A stretch of 26,053 nucleotides of DNA, taken from positions 1 through 26,053 of the IMG/VR virus record IMGVR_UViG_3300012920_000231; one strand, 5' to 3'. Below are positions 13,676 through 22,659 of this stretch, piece by piece. Source of the stretch: a virus. Every line of letters starts with the position of its first letter. The stretch's first letter is position 1. The notes beneath the pieces are model-generated. The model saw nothing but the letters and a program-made list of their open reading frames with translations. It was not told where the DNA came from and ran no database searches. The translations under genes were made by a program, and so were the position numbers.

Positions 13676-15314
13676 CGATTTAACAACATATAACAAAGCC
13701 TTTGAAATACTTGCAGAAAAACTAGAAAAAAGTAACAAGTATCAAATAGGTAGTTTCTGGGAATTTACTAGAGATATCTGGGCAGAGGGTTTTGAACACC
13801 CTGAATATTTTAGAGCTTGGCATGTAGGTAGGTTAACTGAAGAAGTTGAAAAATGCATTGAAGATAACTTAAATTATTTAGCTATATTGCCTAGAGCACA
13901 TTTTAAATCTACTATATTAGGACACGCATTTAGTATTTGGAGGAGTTTAAAAGTAGCTGGCAGTACAAATATATTATACTTATCTTATAGTGATACAATG
14001 GCTAAATACCACATCTCAGAAATAAATAAAGAAGTCAATAGAAATCCTATTTTAAAAGAAATGATGACTAATAAAGCACCTAAAGCTGACTTTACGTTTA
14101 GATATGATACAGGCAGCGGGGGTAGTGCTGAGATATTACATGGTGGATTGTTCTCTTTCAAAAGAGGTATGCACGTTAATGGAGCTTTGATTGCTGATGA
14201 CATACTAAAAGACCCAGAGAGTCCACTAGCTATTGGACAAATGTCTAAGATTGAAGACCATTTTTTAACAGAGTCTTTATTCATACCTAATCAAGGTGTT
14301 CCTGTTGTTATAGTGGGTACTCCAATGATGCCCGGAGATTTGTTGACAGTGTTAGAAAAAGATGATAGATTTGTTACTAGAAAGTTACCAGCACTTGACC
14401 CAGAACCGGGTAGAAGAGTGCTTATGCCTGAGTTATATAGTGAGGAATGGTTGTTAGAACAACAAAAAGCAAAACCTAAATCATTTGCTTCAGAGTTCTT
14501 ACTCCAGCCACACTTTAATACTGAGGCATACTTTGATTCAGAAGACATAGAAAAATGTGAGGATGCTAATTTGAGGTCGCTACCGACTACAATTAAACAT
14601 ACGTTTGCAGAAGATGAAGACATCTTTGCTGGATTTGATGTGGGTAAAAAAAGACACCCATCACATTTAGTTATCTTCAGAAGAAAGGGTGAAAGGATAG
14701 AACAAATTCATCAGTCGTGGTTAGATGGTTGGGATTATTCTGAACAGATAGTTTATCTTAATGAAGTAGCTGAGAACTTCGGACTTAGCAAAGGATACAT
14801 AGATAATACTAGAGGTGAGTTAGAAGATAGAGGATTACATAGAACATGGTATCCTTTAGCATTTACTCTAAAGTCTAAGAATAATATGGCACATATCTTT
14901 GAAGAGTATGTACATTCTGGGAACTTATTCTTAATTCAAGACCACAGGCAACGTCAACAAATATTGTCTGTAAACAATGAATTGAAAGCTCCAGAAACTC
15001 CTATGGGACACGGTGATGCATTTTTTTCTATCGCTATGGCTTTACAAGCGGCTTATGAAACTGGTATATTTAGGATGCAAACTATTGGAAGTATGCAAGA
15101 CTTTGCGAATGAATTGGAACCACCAGTCGGTAAACCGAAAGATAGCCAAAAATCATTATTGGATTTTCCAAAAAATGAGTATAATAATAACAGTAATTCT
15201 TCTTCGGAATCAGGTGCTCCCAATCCCTTGTGTACAGAAGATGTATGCAATCCAGCATTTTGGATTCCAAAAAGAAAATTATGTTTACATTGCAATTACA
15301 GAGGACAATTATAG
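13668..15314 (+). CDS. terL: Terminase large subunit
   Basis: 548 residues. The ATPase has a Walker A-like LPRAHFKST (74-82), Walker B LIADD (174-178) and a VGTPM coupling segment (217-220), with an earlier LYLSYSDT segment. The RNase H-like nuclease has three acidic ligands: D324 in AGFDVG, D379 in GYIDNTRGE, and D450 in GHGDAFFS. Together these pump DNA into proheads and cut it to length. The first Walker A position is not the usual G-rich loop but follows the PRxxxKS/T variant of other phage terminases. After a Ser/Asn-rich linker (about 500-517), a short cysteine module follows with C522-x4-C527 and C539-x2-C542, probably a zinc ribbon. It ends 12 bases before the reductase start. Confidence 0.95.
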   Translation: MSDDLTTYNKAFEILAEKLEKSNKYQIGSFWEFTRDIWAEGFEHPEYFRAWHVGRLTEEVEKCIEDNLNYLAILPRAHFKSTILGHAFSIWRSLKVAGSTNILYLSYSDTMAKYHISEINKEVNRNPILKEMMTNKAPKADFTFRYDTGSGGSAEILHGGLFSFKRGMHVNGALIADDILKDPESPLAIGQMSKIEDHFLTESLFIPNQGVPVVIVGTPMMPGDLLTVLEKDDRFVTRKLPALDPEPGRRVLMPELYSEEWLLEQQKAKPKSFASEFLLQPHFNTEAYFDSEDIEKCEDANLRSLPTTIKHTFAEDEDIFAGFDVGKKRHPSHLVIFRRKGERIEQIHQSWLDGWDYSEQIVYLNEVAENFGLSKGYIDNTRGELEDRGLHRTWYPLAFTLKSKNNMAHIFEEYVHSGNLFLIQDHRQRQQILSVNNELKAPETPMGHGDAFFSIAMALQAAYETGIFRMQTIGSMQDFANELEPPVGKPKDSQKSLLDFPKNEYNNNSNSSSESGAPNPLCTEDVCNPAFWIPKRKLCLHCNYRGQL

Positions 15315-15326
15315 GAGGAACTTACA

Positions 15327-17198
15327 TTGGTCACGTTAACACAACAAGCAGAAACAGTCGCATCAAAAAGATATTACTTAAAAGACGAATCAGGTGAACC
15401 TGAAGAAAACGCAAACACGTTATTGAAACGAGTAGCTAAAGCTATAGCTTCCTCTGAAAAGTTGTATGGAAAGACAGATGCTGACACACAACTAACTGAA
15501 AAAGAATTTTATGACATGATGTCATCATTAAACTTTATCCCTAACTCACCTACGTTAATGAATGCGGGCACTGAACAAGGTACTTTGTCTGCGTGTTTCG
15601 TACTACCTTTAGAAGATAGTATGGAAGATATTATGAAGGCAGCTCATGACATAGCCATGGTGCAAAAATTTGGTGGGGGTACAGGATTTGCATTAAGTAA
15701 ACTCCGACCAAAAGGAGATAAGATTAAGACTACACATGGTATTGCATGTGGTCCGATACAAGTATTACAAACACTGTCTAGAGTATCATCTATGATTACA
15801 CAGGGTGGTAAGAGAGATGGTGCAAACATGGCAGTGATGTCAGTATACCATCCAGATATATTAGAGTTTATTGATTGTAAAAAAGTAGAGGGAGATATAC
15901 ACAACTTTAACATATCAGTAGGTGTGGATTCTAACTTTATGAAAGCAGTAGAAGCTAATCTTAATTACCCTTTAATTAATCCAAAGAGTAAACAAGTAGT
16001 TGGTGAACTAAATGCAAAAGAAGTATTTGACAAAATGGTATATGGGGCATGGAGAAATGGTGAACCGGGTATGATTTTCTTAGACGAAGTAAATAAAGAT
16101 AATCACGTTACAGAAGAATACGGAGAAATGATTGCAACTAATCCATGTGGTGAACAACCATTATTAGGAAATGAATCATGTAACTTAGGGTCAATTAATT
16201 TAGCCAACTTTGTAGAATCTAGAGAAGTACGACCTTACATTAAGTGGGATGAATTAAGAACCACTATTAAAACAGCTACACGATTCTTAGACAATGTGAT
16301 TGACGCAAACAAATATGCAACTCCAGAAATAGAAAAAATGACTAAAGCTACAAGAAAAATAGGTTTAGGTATTATGGGATTTGCAGATATGCTTACACAA
16401 CTTAGAGTATCATATGGTTCTAAAGAAGGCAGAAAGATAGGGTCTGATATAATGAGGTTCTTAAAGACTCATGCAGATAAAGCATCAATTGAATTAGCAG
16501 AAGAAAGAGGTGCTTTCCCCGCATGGGATAACAGTGATTATGGTGAGGATGAAAAATATAGGAACGCTTGCCGACTAACTGTAGCACCTACAGGAACTAT
16601 CTCTATGTTTGCTGACGCATCTAGTGGAGTAGAACCGTTGTTCTCCTTAGCATATAGAAAGATGAACATATTAGAAGGGGAGACTCTTTACTATGTGAAT
16701 AAATACTTTGAACAAGATGCAAAGGAAATGGGTTTTTATTCAGAAGACCTTATGGAATATTTATCTGATGGTGGCTCTCTTAAAGATAGAAGTGAAGTGC
16801 CTGATGAAATAAAAGATATTTACACGACTGCACCTGAAATATCCCCTGAAGCACATGTAGGAATGCAAGCAGCTTTTCAACAACACTGTGATTCTGGGAT
16901 ATCTAAGACCATAAACTTTGCAAATGATGCTACAATAGAAGATGTATACACAACTTATATGCTGGCTTGGAAGACAAAATGTAAAGGAATTACAGTCTAC
17001 AGAGCTGGTAGCAGAGATAAAGAAGTATTAGTAACAGCACATAAGTCAGAAGAGACTACTGCTACCAATATGGAAGAACAACTTAATTTCTTTCAAGAAA
17101 TAGAAGATGCAGAATGTTGTGCAGAACCTAACATAGTAATGGAATCTGGTTGTAAGACATGTAAAGTTTGTGGATGGAGTGCTTGTCATATAGCATAA
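15327..17198 (+). CDS. nrdJ: Class II (adenosylcobalamin-dependent) ribonucleotide reductase
   Basis: 623 residues with a TTG start and AGGAGG at 15313-15318. It follows NrdJ closely: [11 protein letters not shown] (71-81), LSACFVLP with C90, [13 protein letters not shown] (116-128), NPCGE with N272, thiyl C274 and E276, SCNLGSINL with C285, and the PTGTIS loop (421-426). C90 and C285 form the redox pair, spaced from C274 as in the Thermotoga enzyme. The C-terminus has a Cys tail (C609, C612, C615, C620) that shuttles electrons from thioredoxin or glutaredoxin. There is no intein. It makes deoxynucleotides using vitamin B12 without oxygen or a radical-cofactor partner. It sits between terminase and portal, an unusual place for a metabolism gene. 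Confidence 0.96.
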   Translation: MVTLTQQAETVASKRYYLKDESGEPEENANTLLKRVAKAIASSEKLYGKTDADTQLTEKEFYDMMSSLNFIPNSPTLMNAGTEQGTLSACFVLPLEDSMEDIMKAAHDIAMVQKFGGGTGFALSKLRPKGDKIKTTHGIACGPIQVLQTLSRVSSMITQGGKRDGANMAVMSVYHPDILEFIDCKKVEGDIHNFNISVGVDSNFMKAVEANLNYPLINPKSKQVVGELNAKEVFDKMVYGAWRNGEPGMIFLDEVNKDNHVTEEYGEMIATNPCGEQPLLGNESCNLGSINLANFVESREVRPYIKWDELRTTIKTATRFLDNVIDANKYATPEIEKMTKATRKIGLGIMGFADMLTQLRVSYGSKEGRKIGSDIMRFLKTHADKASIELAEERGAFPAWDNSDYGEDEKYRNACRLTVAPTGTISMFADASSGVEPLFSLAYRKMNILEGETLYYVNKYFEQDAKEMGFYSEDLMEYLSDGGSLKDRSEVPDEIKDIYTTAPEISPEAHVGMQAAFQQHCDSGISKTINFANDATIEDVYTTYMLAWKTKCKGITVYRAGSRDKEVLVTAHKSEETTATNMEEQLNFFQEIEDAECCAEPNIVMESGCKTCKVCGWSACHIA

Positions 17199-17220
17199 AT
17201 TCATAAATTTATAAAAAAAC

Positions 17221-17229
17221 AGTATAATA
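17221..17229 (+). promoter_or_regulatory. AGTATAATA motif, candidate promoter -10 (site 2)
   Basis: In the 48-base gap after the reductase. The TATAAT at 17223-17228 stands 17 bases after TTCATA (17200-17205), which matches four of six positions of TTGACA. This makes it the best-formed promoter of the set. It would drive the gene at 17247 and the portal. An ATAAATTTAT palindrome (17203-17212) lies in the spacer. Confidence 0.5.
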
Positions 17230-17246
17230 ATAGTAGGAGAAAAGAT

Positions 17247-17663
17247 ATGCCGATAGGTAATATGTTAAGAGATAGACAAGAACAGTATGTCGCACAAAAA
17301 GATAATACTGGTACTTGGAGAATACTCGATACTTGGCACGAAGATTTAACTAAATTAAGTCCAGAAGATGAAATAGATGACTCTAGTGAAGCAGTCACAG
17401 TGTTGTCAGAAGGTGCTTTTTTAGCTTTAATTAGAGAGTCAACTAGATTAGGAGTGTTGCAAAACGCTGCTGTGATGGAAAACGAAGCTTTGGCTGACCA
17501 AGTAACAGAGTTAAAAGAAGAAAACAGTAGACTACAATTACAAATTGAAACTACCCCTGCAGTTGAAGTTACACACGAAGAAAAAGCAGGGTTAAAACAA
17601 CATGCAATAGACACCATAGCCAAGATAGTAGCTATAGATAGTGTTGAAATAACTAAGGAATAA
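17247..17663 (+). CDS. Unknown protein with coiled coil, upstream of portal
   Basis: 138 residues with AGGAG at 17235-17239. The N-terminal third includes a DNTGTWRILDTWHEDL segment. The middle is acidic, and residues about 75-100 (NEALADQVTELKEENSRLQL) form a short coiled coil. The C-terminal part is helical with VEVTHEEKAG. I do not recognise the family. Small coiled-coil proteins between terminase and portal are common in phages and may be packaging or head-assembly accessories, but nothing here proves that. It follows a candidate promoter and ends two bases before the portal start. Confidence 0.7.
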   Translation: MPIGNMLRDRQEQYVAQKDNTGTWRILDTWHEDLTKLSPEDEIDDSSEAVTVLSEGAFLALIRESTRLGVLQNAAVMENEALADQVTELKEENSRLQLQIETTPAVEVTHEEKAGLKQHAIDTIAKIVAIDSVEITKE

Positions 17664-17665
17664 GT

Positions 17666-19720
17666 ATGAAATTAGGAGATTATCTTCCAGAAGTTCCTGA
17701 AATGGCGAAACAAATGGGTCAACTCGGCTCACAAATGGAGATATTCAACGACTTAATGTTGAGTAAGTCAGCAGGAGAAACAGGTAGCGGACCTACATTT
17801 GGTGTAGACTACATAGTTAACTCATATATCAGAAACCAATTAGCTTATCGTAAGCAACTTGTACAAGATTTACAGACTATTGCATATACCTGTGAAGAAT
17901 TACGAGCTCCTATTATGCACATTACTGGGGAAGTATTTAGAAGAGGTATAAAAGTAGAACCTACTAAAGTAGACCCAGACAGTTCTCAAATAAAACGTCT
18001 AGTTAAATTTATGAAGAACTGTAATTTATTTGAGCAAGGTTTAGAAGAAGTTCTAAGACAGTTCCATTGGGACTTAAACACAGTAGATGATGCTTTTCTA
18101 TATTTTGCAAAAGAATATTATGATGCGGGTGATGGTAAATTAAATTCTAGAGTAACAGAAATTAGAAGAATTAATCCAGCATTAATAGAATACGACTTAG
18201 ATGAGACAGGATTACCTAAGAACTCTCATTTCTTCTGCCCCCTACACAGACAGAATATATCAGAATCACCAGAAGAATGTTCTGAAGAAGGTTGTGAACA
18301 AGAGAAACAACCTGCAATGTATAGATACTTATATAGGACTGAGGTTCACTACTTCTTAGATACAGAGGTGGTGCATTTATCTAAATTTAATCCAACAGAA
18401 ACTTATGGTTGGTCTCCTGTATTAACAATATTTGAAAAAGCTCTCACGCTTATAGGTATGGATAGAAACTTATATAGGTATTTCTTTGAAAGAAAGATGC
18501 CTGCATCTATGGTTATGGTAACTACAGATGACCCTGAAAGTTTAAAACGTGAAAGGGAAGCTATCGCCGCAAAAGTAAGACAAGACCCTAACTATATACC
18601 AATGGTTGCTGTATCTTCTAGAACTAATAGAGGTAGAGTAGATATGGTTAGAATGTTCCACACATTACAGGAGATGGATTACTTACCTGTGAGAGCTGAA
18701 ATAAGAGAAAGAGTGTCTGCAATATATGGTGTATCACCAGTATTCCAAGGTGCTCCTGATTCTTTTGGTGGATTATCTCAACAGACTACACAATTAACTG
18801 TGATGAGTAGAGTGGTAGAAAGAGACCAGAGACAAATCATGGAAAAAGTATTTAGTGCTATCTTGGACAACTTTGGTGTAACTGATTATAAATTAGTATT
18901 ACCTAATCCAGAGGAAAAAGCAGAGGCTACTAGAATCGCTCAAGCACAACAAAGAACTGTAATAGCTAATCAATTATTACAAATGGGCTTTGATGTTGAA
19001 CTTAAAGATGATAAAGTAGACTTAATGGATATAGACTTTATGATTAGTGGAGAGCCGGTGCCTAGTGCTCAAATGCAGGGTCAAATGACTGCCATACAAT
19101 TAGACCAACAGCAACAACAAGCAGCTGAACAAGAGGCTCAAAGAGCTGAACAATTTGATGCAGCAGCAGACATTGCTGAAAGTGAAACAGGCGGTGAAGA
19201 TGAAGAAGTTGAAAATAGTTTAGAGAAAAATGTTTTAACTAATGATTCAAGAAGTCAATCTTTACAACAACCCTTTGCTAATATGAATACTGCAATCCCA
19301 AAAGGAAAAGGTAAGTTTGAAGGAAGAACTGCAGGAAGAACCCCAGACCATAATGATAAAACTCCTTTAGAAGAAAGAGATATTGAAGAATACGCAGAAG
19401 CTAGAGAGAAAAAGTTTGAAGATAGAGTGTATGGTCTAGCTAAAGCTACATCTACATGGACTGATAGTTTAGCTGACCAAGGGTATGATTTCCCTATAAT
19501 TAAAGAAGTTTCTTTAGATGGTAGTCAATTATGGTTTATTAGTAATGGAGTTGACTACATAGGTAACCTAGAAGCAAATGGAGTATCAAATATATCAAAA
19601 GCATCCTTTTCAGGTATGGAAGGTAAAAAATATTATGGAGACCAGTACCAAACTGAAAGAGGTGATGGTTCGTCTAAAAATAAACCAGTCAACGTAGAAG
19701 AGGAGAAAGACGATGACTAA
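17666..19720 (+). CDS. Portal protein with a Cys/His insertion
   Basis: 684 residues with AAGGA about eight bases upstream. The central part fits phage portals: RAPIMHITGEVFRRGIKVEP near 80-99, a region with HWDLNTVDDAFLYF, EVVHLSKFNP, and ERVSAIYGVSPVF followed by FGGLSQQTTQL. These are the stem and clip-forming segments of the dodecameric ring through which DNA enters the head. Between about 190 and 211 lies CPLH (C191, H194), then C205-x4-C210, a likely zinc-binding loop rarely seen in portals. The C-terminal ~150 residues are Gln/Glu-rich, then contain a YAEAREKKFEDRVYGL segment and an ISNGVDYIG fold of unknown role. The gene follows the terminase module and ends in an ATGACTAA overlap with the next gene. 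Confidence 0.85.
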   Translation: MKLGDYLPEVPEMAKQMGQLGSQMEIFNDLMLSKSAGETGSGPTFGVDYIVNSYIRNQLAYRKQLVQDLQTIAYTCEELRAPIMHITGEVFRRGIKVEPTKVDPDSSQIKRLVKFMKNCNLFEQGLEEVLRQFHWDLNTVDDAFLYFAKEYYDAGDGKLNSRVTEIRRINPALIEYDLDETGLPKNSHFFCPLHRQNISESPEECSEEGCEQEKQPAMYRYLYRTEVHYFLDTEVVHLSKFNPTETYGWSPVLTIFEKALTLIGMDRNLYRYFFERKMPASMVMVTTDDPESLKREREAIAAKVRQDPNYIPMVAVSSRTNRGRVDMVRMFHTLQEMDYLPVRAEIRERVSAIYGVSPVFQGAPDSFGGLSQQTTQLTVMSRVVERDQRQIMEKVFSAILDNFGVTDYKLVLPNPEEKAEATRIAQAQQRTVIANQLLQMGFDVELKDDKVDLMDIDFMISGEPVPSAQMQGQMTAIQLDQQQQQAAEQEAQRAEQFDAAADIAESETGGEDEEVENSLEKNVLTNDSRSQSLQQPFANMNTAIPKGKGKFEGRTAGRTPDHNDKTPLEERDIEEYAEAREKKFEDRVYGLAKATSTWTDSLADQGYDFPIIKEVSLDGSQLWFISNGVDYIGNLEANGVSNISKASFSGMEGKKYYGDQYQTERGDGSSKNKPVNVEEEKDDD

Positions 19721-20348
19721 GAAGTTTTCAAAAAAAGACGCAGAGTATTCAGAAACACCAAAAGCTGCGTTACCTAAGAAACCGGGAGAACCCGACCAGT
19801 ATTCTAATCACAACTATGAAAATAGAGAAGTAAGACCTGATGGTTCCACAGTATACTATTATGAAAACGGAGTAAAAGCAATACACCACCCACCACAAAA
19901 AACATCTTCAGGTTATCATAAGACTGCGGCAAAACATCATTTAGATGAAACTAAATCTTCAATTGATAGTGCTAAATATAAAAAAGCACTGTCACACTTA
20001 AGAGCTTTATCAGGACACAGCCAAGCCTTAGATAAGTTTAAGGAGCAGTCTGGCACTAACGTAGAAAAACTTGCAAAAGAATTTGCAGGCACTGTGGCAG
20101 TAGCCAGTGACCCCGCTGTATTCACTCGGACTTATGGTGGTAATAATAAAAAAGGTAAAAGTGGAGTAAAAAAACTAGACGACTATTTAAAAAAAGAACT
20201 TGAACATAAAAAAGCAATGGTTAATTTAGTAAAAGATGTACAAAAAGAATTAAAAAATGATGATACAATAGATATAATAAAAGCTGAAGATGAAGATTTT
20301 TACCAATTCCAAAAAGAATTAGATGAGGAATTTGCATCTAATGACTAA
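19713..20348 (+). CDS. Charged protein of unknown function after portal
   Basis: 211 residues with GAGGAG upstream and an eight-base overlap with the portal stop (ATGACTAA). The N-terminal part holds a beta-hairpin-like VRPDGSTVYYYENGVKAIHH, which resembles the MORN/YD-type repeat turn. A His/Lys-rich helix follows, then a long lysine-rich helix (LDDYLKKELEHKKAMVNLV) and an acidic tail. There are no Cys or membrane segments. The function is not recognised. Location between portal and capsid genes suggests a head-assembly or minor virion role. Confidence 0.7.
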   Translation: MTKKFSKKDAEYSETPKAALPKKPGEPDQYSNHNYENREVRPDGSTVYYYENGVKAIHHPPQKTSSGYHKTAAKHHLDETKSSIDSAKYKKALSHLRALSGHSQALDKFKEQSGTNVEKLAKEFAGTVAVASDPAVFTRTYGGNNKKGKSGVKKLDDYLKKELEHKKAMVNLVKDVQKELKNDDTIDIIKAEDEDFYQFQKELDEEFASND

Positions 20349-20586
20349 TTTAAATAAATTTTTAGAATTTATGGAAACTGACTTGACCCGAAAGAAAAAA
20401 GGTGTTAAGGTAAAATTAAATAATATGCCTTTTTTAAATCACTATAAAAAATCTAAAGAAGGTAGAGTGGAAAATCCACCTAACAGAAAAAAAACAATTG
20501 CATATGGTTCTAGGAGAACTCCTCGACCAGACCCGCAAGGATATAGAAATCCACCTAATAGGAGGACCCCTAATCCAGAAGATTAA
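20341..20586 (+). CDS. Small basic protein with Pro/Arg repeats, unknown function
   Basis: 81 residues from ATG 20341, chosen because it overlaps the preceding stop by the same ATGACTAA junction seen at 19713 and has GAGGA at 20325-20329. ATG 20323 is possible but lacks a site. The protein is Lys/Arg-rich. The C-terminal half repeats ENPPNRKKT and RNPPNRRT around a GSRRTPRPDPQ segment, so it is probably unfolded and positively charged. Such tails can bind DNA or acidic partners such as a scaffold. I do not recognise a family. Confidence 0.6.
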   Translation: MTNLNKFLEFMETDLTRKKKGVKVKLNNMPFLNHYKKSKEGRVENPPNRKKTIAYGSRRTPRPDPQGYRNPPNRRTPNPED

Positions 20587-20607
20587 CAATAGTAAAGGAT
20601 AGATAAC

Positions 20608-21966
20608 ATGACAACATTCGTCATACCAGAAGAGGCAAAAGAAGAGATAGTAAAGAGAAAAATGGCAGGAGCAACATGGAGTGCTCTATCAAGATGGGTA
20701 GAAGATAGATGGGGCGTAGCAGTTCATAGAACTACACTACAGAAGTGGTACGATAGAGAAGTAGAGCTACTCGATGAACAACAGTCACAAGACATGGAAG
20801 ATATGCAGACAGACTTTACACCTGAAGCACATGTTAAACTGGCTAAAAAAGTAGAAACTTATAAAGCGGAATCTAGATATTGGAAAAAAGTTGCAGAAGC
20901 AGCTATCAAAAAAGACGCTAAAGAAAATCTTCTAATAGAATCAATTAAAAAATTTACCCCTTCATATAAAGAAGTAAAGAAATATAAACGCCGAAAGCCT
21001 ACAGGTAAGATAAAAGGGGACAGCACACAGTCTATGATAGCCCCACTCACGGATACCCACATTGGTGATAATGTAGAATCTGACCAGATGTTAGGCTTAA
21101 ATGAATATAATATTGATGTATTTAACAAAAGATTATATGGATGGGCAAATCAAATTATTACATTAGCAGAACTTAGGCGTAATTCTGCAGACGTTGGAGA
21201 GCTTATAGTTCCAATGTTAGGTGACATGATTAGTGGGGATATCCACGAAGAGTTAGCACGAACTAACAATGACCACTGCATGGGACAAATGATTAGAGGA
21301 GCTAATCTTATATCACAAGCACTTATGCTTATAGCCCCACACTTTGATAAAGTAAGAGTTGCATGTGTAGTAGGTAATCATGGTCGTATGACTAGGAAGC
21401 CTCCTATGAAAGATAAGTACATGGACTGGGATTACATGTTATATCAATGGATATCTGTGTTCTGTCAAGACCAGAAAAACATAGAGTTTCATATTCCAAA
21501 GTCTTTCATGACTACAATCAAAGTATGCAATAGAGATATCTTATTAGCACACGGGGACTTTATTAATGGTGGTGGAAGTGGCACTGCAATCAGTAGGGGT
21601 GTAAATAATATGCGAAATGTTATGGCATTTAGAAAAGGATTAGTAGATGAGATGCAGCAACTACAAGACAATGCTTTAGAAAATGTGCCTGATAAATTTG
21701 AAACAGCACTACTCGGACACTTTCATAGAGTAGACGAAGTTGATATAGGAACGGGAGCTGTGCATATCTGTGGTTGCATGAAGGGTGGAGACGAATATGC
21801 TATGCAAAGAGTGCAATCTATCAACAAACCAAGACAAATAGTTCTATACTATCACCCTAAATATGGTGAGATTGGTAAAGAAATTGTTTACCTAAACAGA
21901 TATGACTCTCGTAAGGGTCAATTCAATGACATACTACCTGATGTATGGTCTAAAACTTTTAAGTAA
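20608..21966 (+). CDS. HTH-metallophosphoesterase fusion
   Basis: 452 residues with AAAGGA upstream. The N-terminus (about 5-50) reads as a helix-turn-helix: PEEAKEEIVKRKMAGATWSA, then a WVEDRWGVAVHRTTLQKWY recognition region, similar to terminase small subunit or transposase HTHs. A coiled linker with Lys-rich stretches follows. From about 143 there is a calcineurin-type metallophosphoesterase: D149-x-H151 (LTDTHIG), GD at 205-206, GNH with N257 and H258, H315 in LLAHGD, and GHFH with H371 and H373. All five metal-binding motifs are intact. Phosphodiesterase or nuclease activity is likely (Mre11/SbcD and phage phosphatases share the fold). The substrate is unknown. It sits between portal and capsid genes where a protease might be expected. 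Confidence 0.88.
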   Translation: MTTFVIPEEAKEEIVKRKMAGATWSALSRWVEDRWGVAVHRTTLQKWYDREVELLDEQQSQDMEDMQTDFTPEAHVKLAKKVETYKAESRYWKKVAEAAIKKDAKENLLIESIKKFTPSYKEVKKYKRRKPTGKIKGDSTQSMIAPLTDTHIGDNVESDQMLGLNEYNIDVFNKRLYGWANQIITLAELRRNSADVGELIVPMLGDMISGDIHEELARTNNDHCMGQMIRGANLISQALMLIAPHFDKVRVACVVGNHGRMTRKPPMKDKYMDWDYMLYQWISVFCQDQKNIEFHIPKSFMTTIKVCNRDILLAHGDFINGGGSGTAISRGVNNMRNVMAFRKGLVDEMQQLQDNALENVPDKFETALLGHFHRVDEVDIGTGAVHICGCMKGGDEYAMQRVQSINKPRQIVLYYHPKYGEIGKEIVYLNRYDSRKGQFNDILPDVWSKTFK

Positions 21967-21979
21967 ACAGGTTTAAAGT

Positions 21980-21988
21980 AGTATAATA
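21980..21988 (+). promoter_or_regulatory. AGTATAATA motif, candidate promoter -10 (site 3)
   Basis: In the 41-base gap before the connector-type gene at 22008. TATAAT is at 21982-21987, preceded by GTTTAAAGT. There is no clear -35 box. The AAAGGAG ribosome site follows within ten bases. Confidence 0.45.
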
Positions 21989-22007
21989 AGTACAAAGGAG
22001 ATTTATT

Positions 22008-22397
22008 ATGGCTACAGCTGAACAAAATGATGCTTTTAGAGCTTTTATAAAAGAATTAATAGAAAGATTTGCTACTAATGTGTATGAAAACTCACAAGCG
22101 TCAGTCCCTGTAGTTACTGGTGAATTAAAAGCTTCTGGAAGTCTTAGAAAAATAAATAACGGTTATGAAATTAAATACTCAGCTCCTTATGCATCGTTAA
22201 TTGATGGTATGGGGGAGGATTTTACCATGATTTTTAGACGAGGTGATAAACCTTTTAGATTTCCAAAATCTCCTCAGACCGCTAGTGGTTTTGTTTCAAA
22301 TAGTGTTAAAAATACTGCTGAAGAGGGCATGCGTTCTTTGATTTATGCGGCTAATGGTGGTCCAGCTTCAGCTCAATATAATTTTTATATACAATAG
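22008..22397 (+). CDS. Head-tail connector/tail completion protein, HK97 gp10-like
   Basis: 129 residues with AAAGGAG at 21994-22000. Residues 33-66 contain VPVVTGELKASGSLR, then GYEIKYSAPYASLIDG. This is the core pattern of the HK97 gp10-like family (P-x2-TG-x-L-x2-S, then I-x-Y-x-x-PYA-x-x-x-x-G). These proteins cap the neck side of the tail tube or link it to the head. An Arg-rich loop (FRRGDKPFRF) follows. The C-terminus is short. It is placed before scaffold and capsid rather than after them, which differs from the usual order, so the role is probable but not certain. Confidence 0.7.
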   Translation: MATAEQNDAFRAFIKELIERFATNVYENSQASVPVVTGELKASGSLRKINNGYEIKYSAPYASLIDGMGEDFTMIFRRGDKPFRFPKSPQTASGFVSNSVKNTAEEGMRSLIYAANGGPASAQYNFYIQ

Positions 22398-22412
22398 AAA
22401 AGGATAACAGAA

Positions 22413-22628
22413 ATGGTAGACATCGAAAACGTAACAGATGAACAGGAATGGCTAATAGCTAGACATTCTAGGATGGTAGGTAAGATTTTAGACCTAGTAG
22501 AGACTGCAATGCCCGAAGGTAAACAGTGTGAAAAGCTTAAGAAACTACTACAAGTTCCACTATACGACTTTAGAAATGATATGCTGCGTTTACAAAGCGG
22601 TGACGCAGACATAAGTATCGTTGAGTAA
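22413..22628 (+). CDS. Small helical phage protein of unknown function
   Basis: 71 residues with AAAAGGAT upstream. It is helical and includes IARHSRMVGKILDLVETAMPEGKQ and a VPLYDFRNDMLRL segment. The spacing of basic and hydrophobic residues looks like a small family that I associate with phages, but no function is established to my knowledge. There are no Cys pairs. It follows the connector-type gene within the structural module. The 156-base gap after it holds a promoter-like and a terminator-like element. Confidence 0.7.
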   Translation: MVDIENVTDEQEWLIARHSRMVGKILDLVETAMPEGKQCEKLKKLLQVPLYDFRNDMLRLQSGDADISIVE

Positions 22629-22659
22629 GCGTATATTTTTTTATATTTCTATATAAATT

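Noticed and set aside
15178-15186. AGTATAATA copy inside the terminase gene as a reductase promoter
   Set aside because: It encodes part of the Asn-rich linker and has no -35 box. It is kept as a note in the motif finding, not as a feature.
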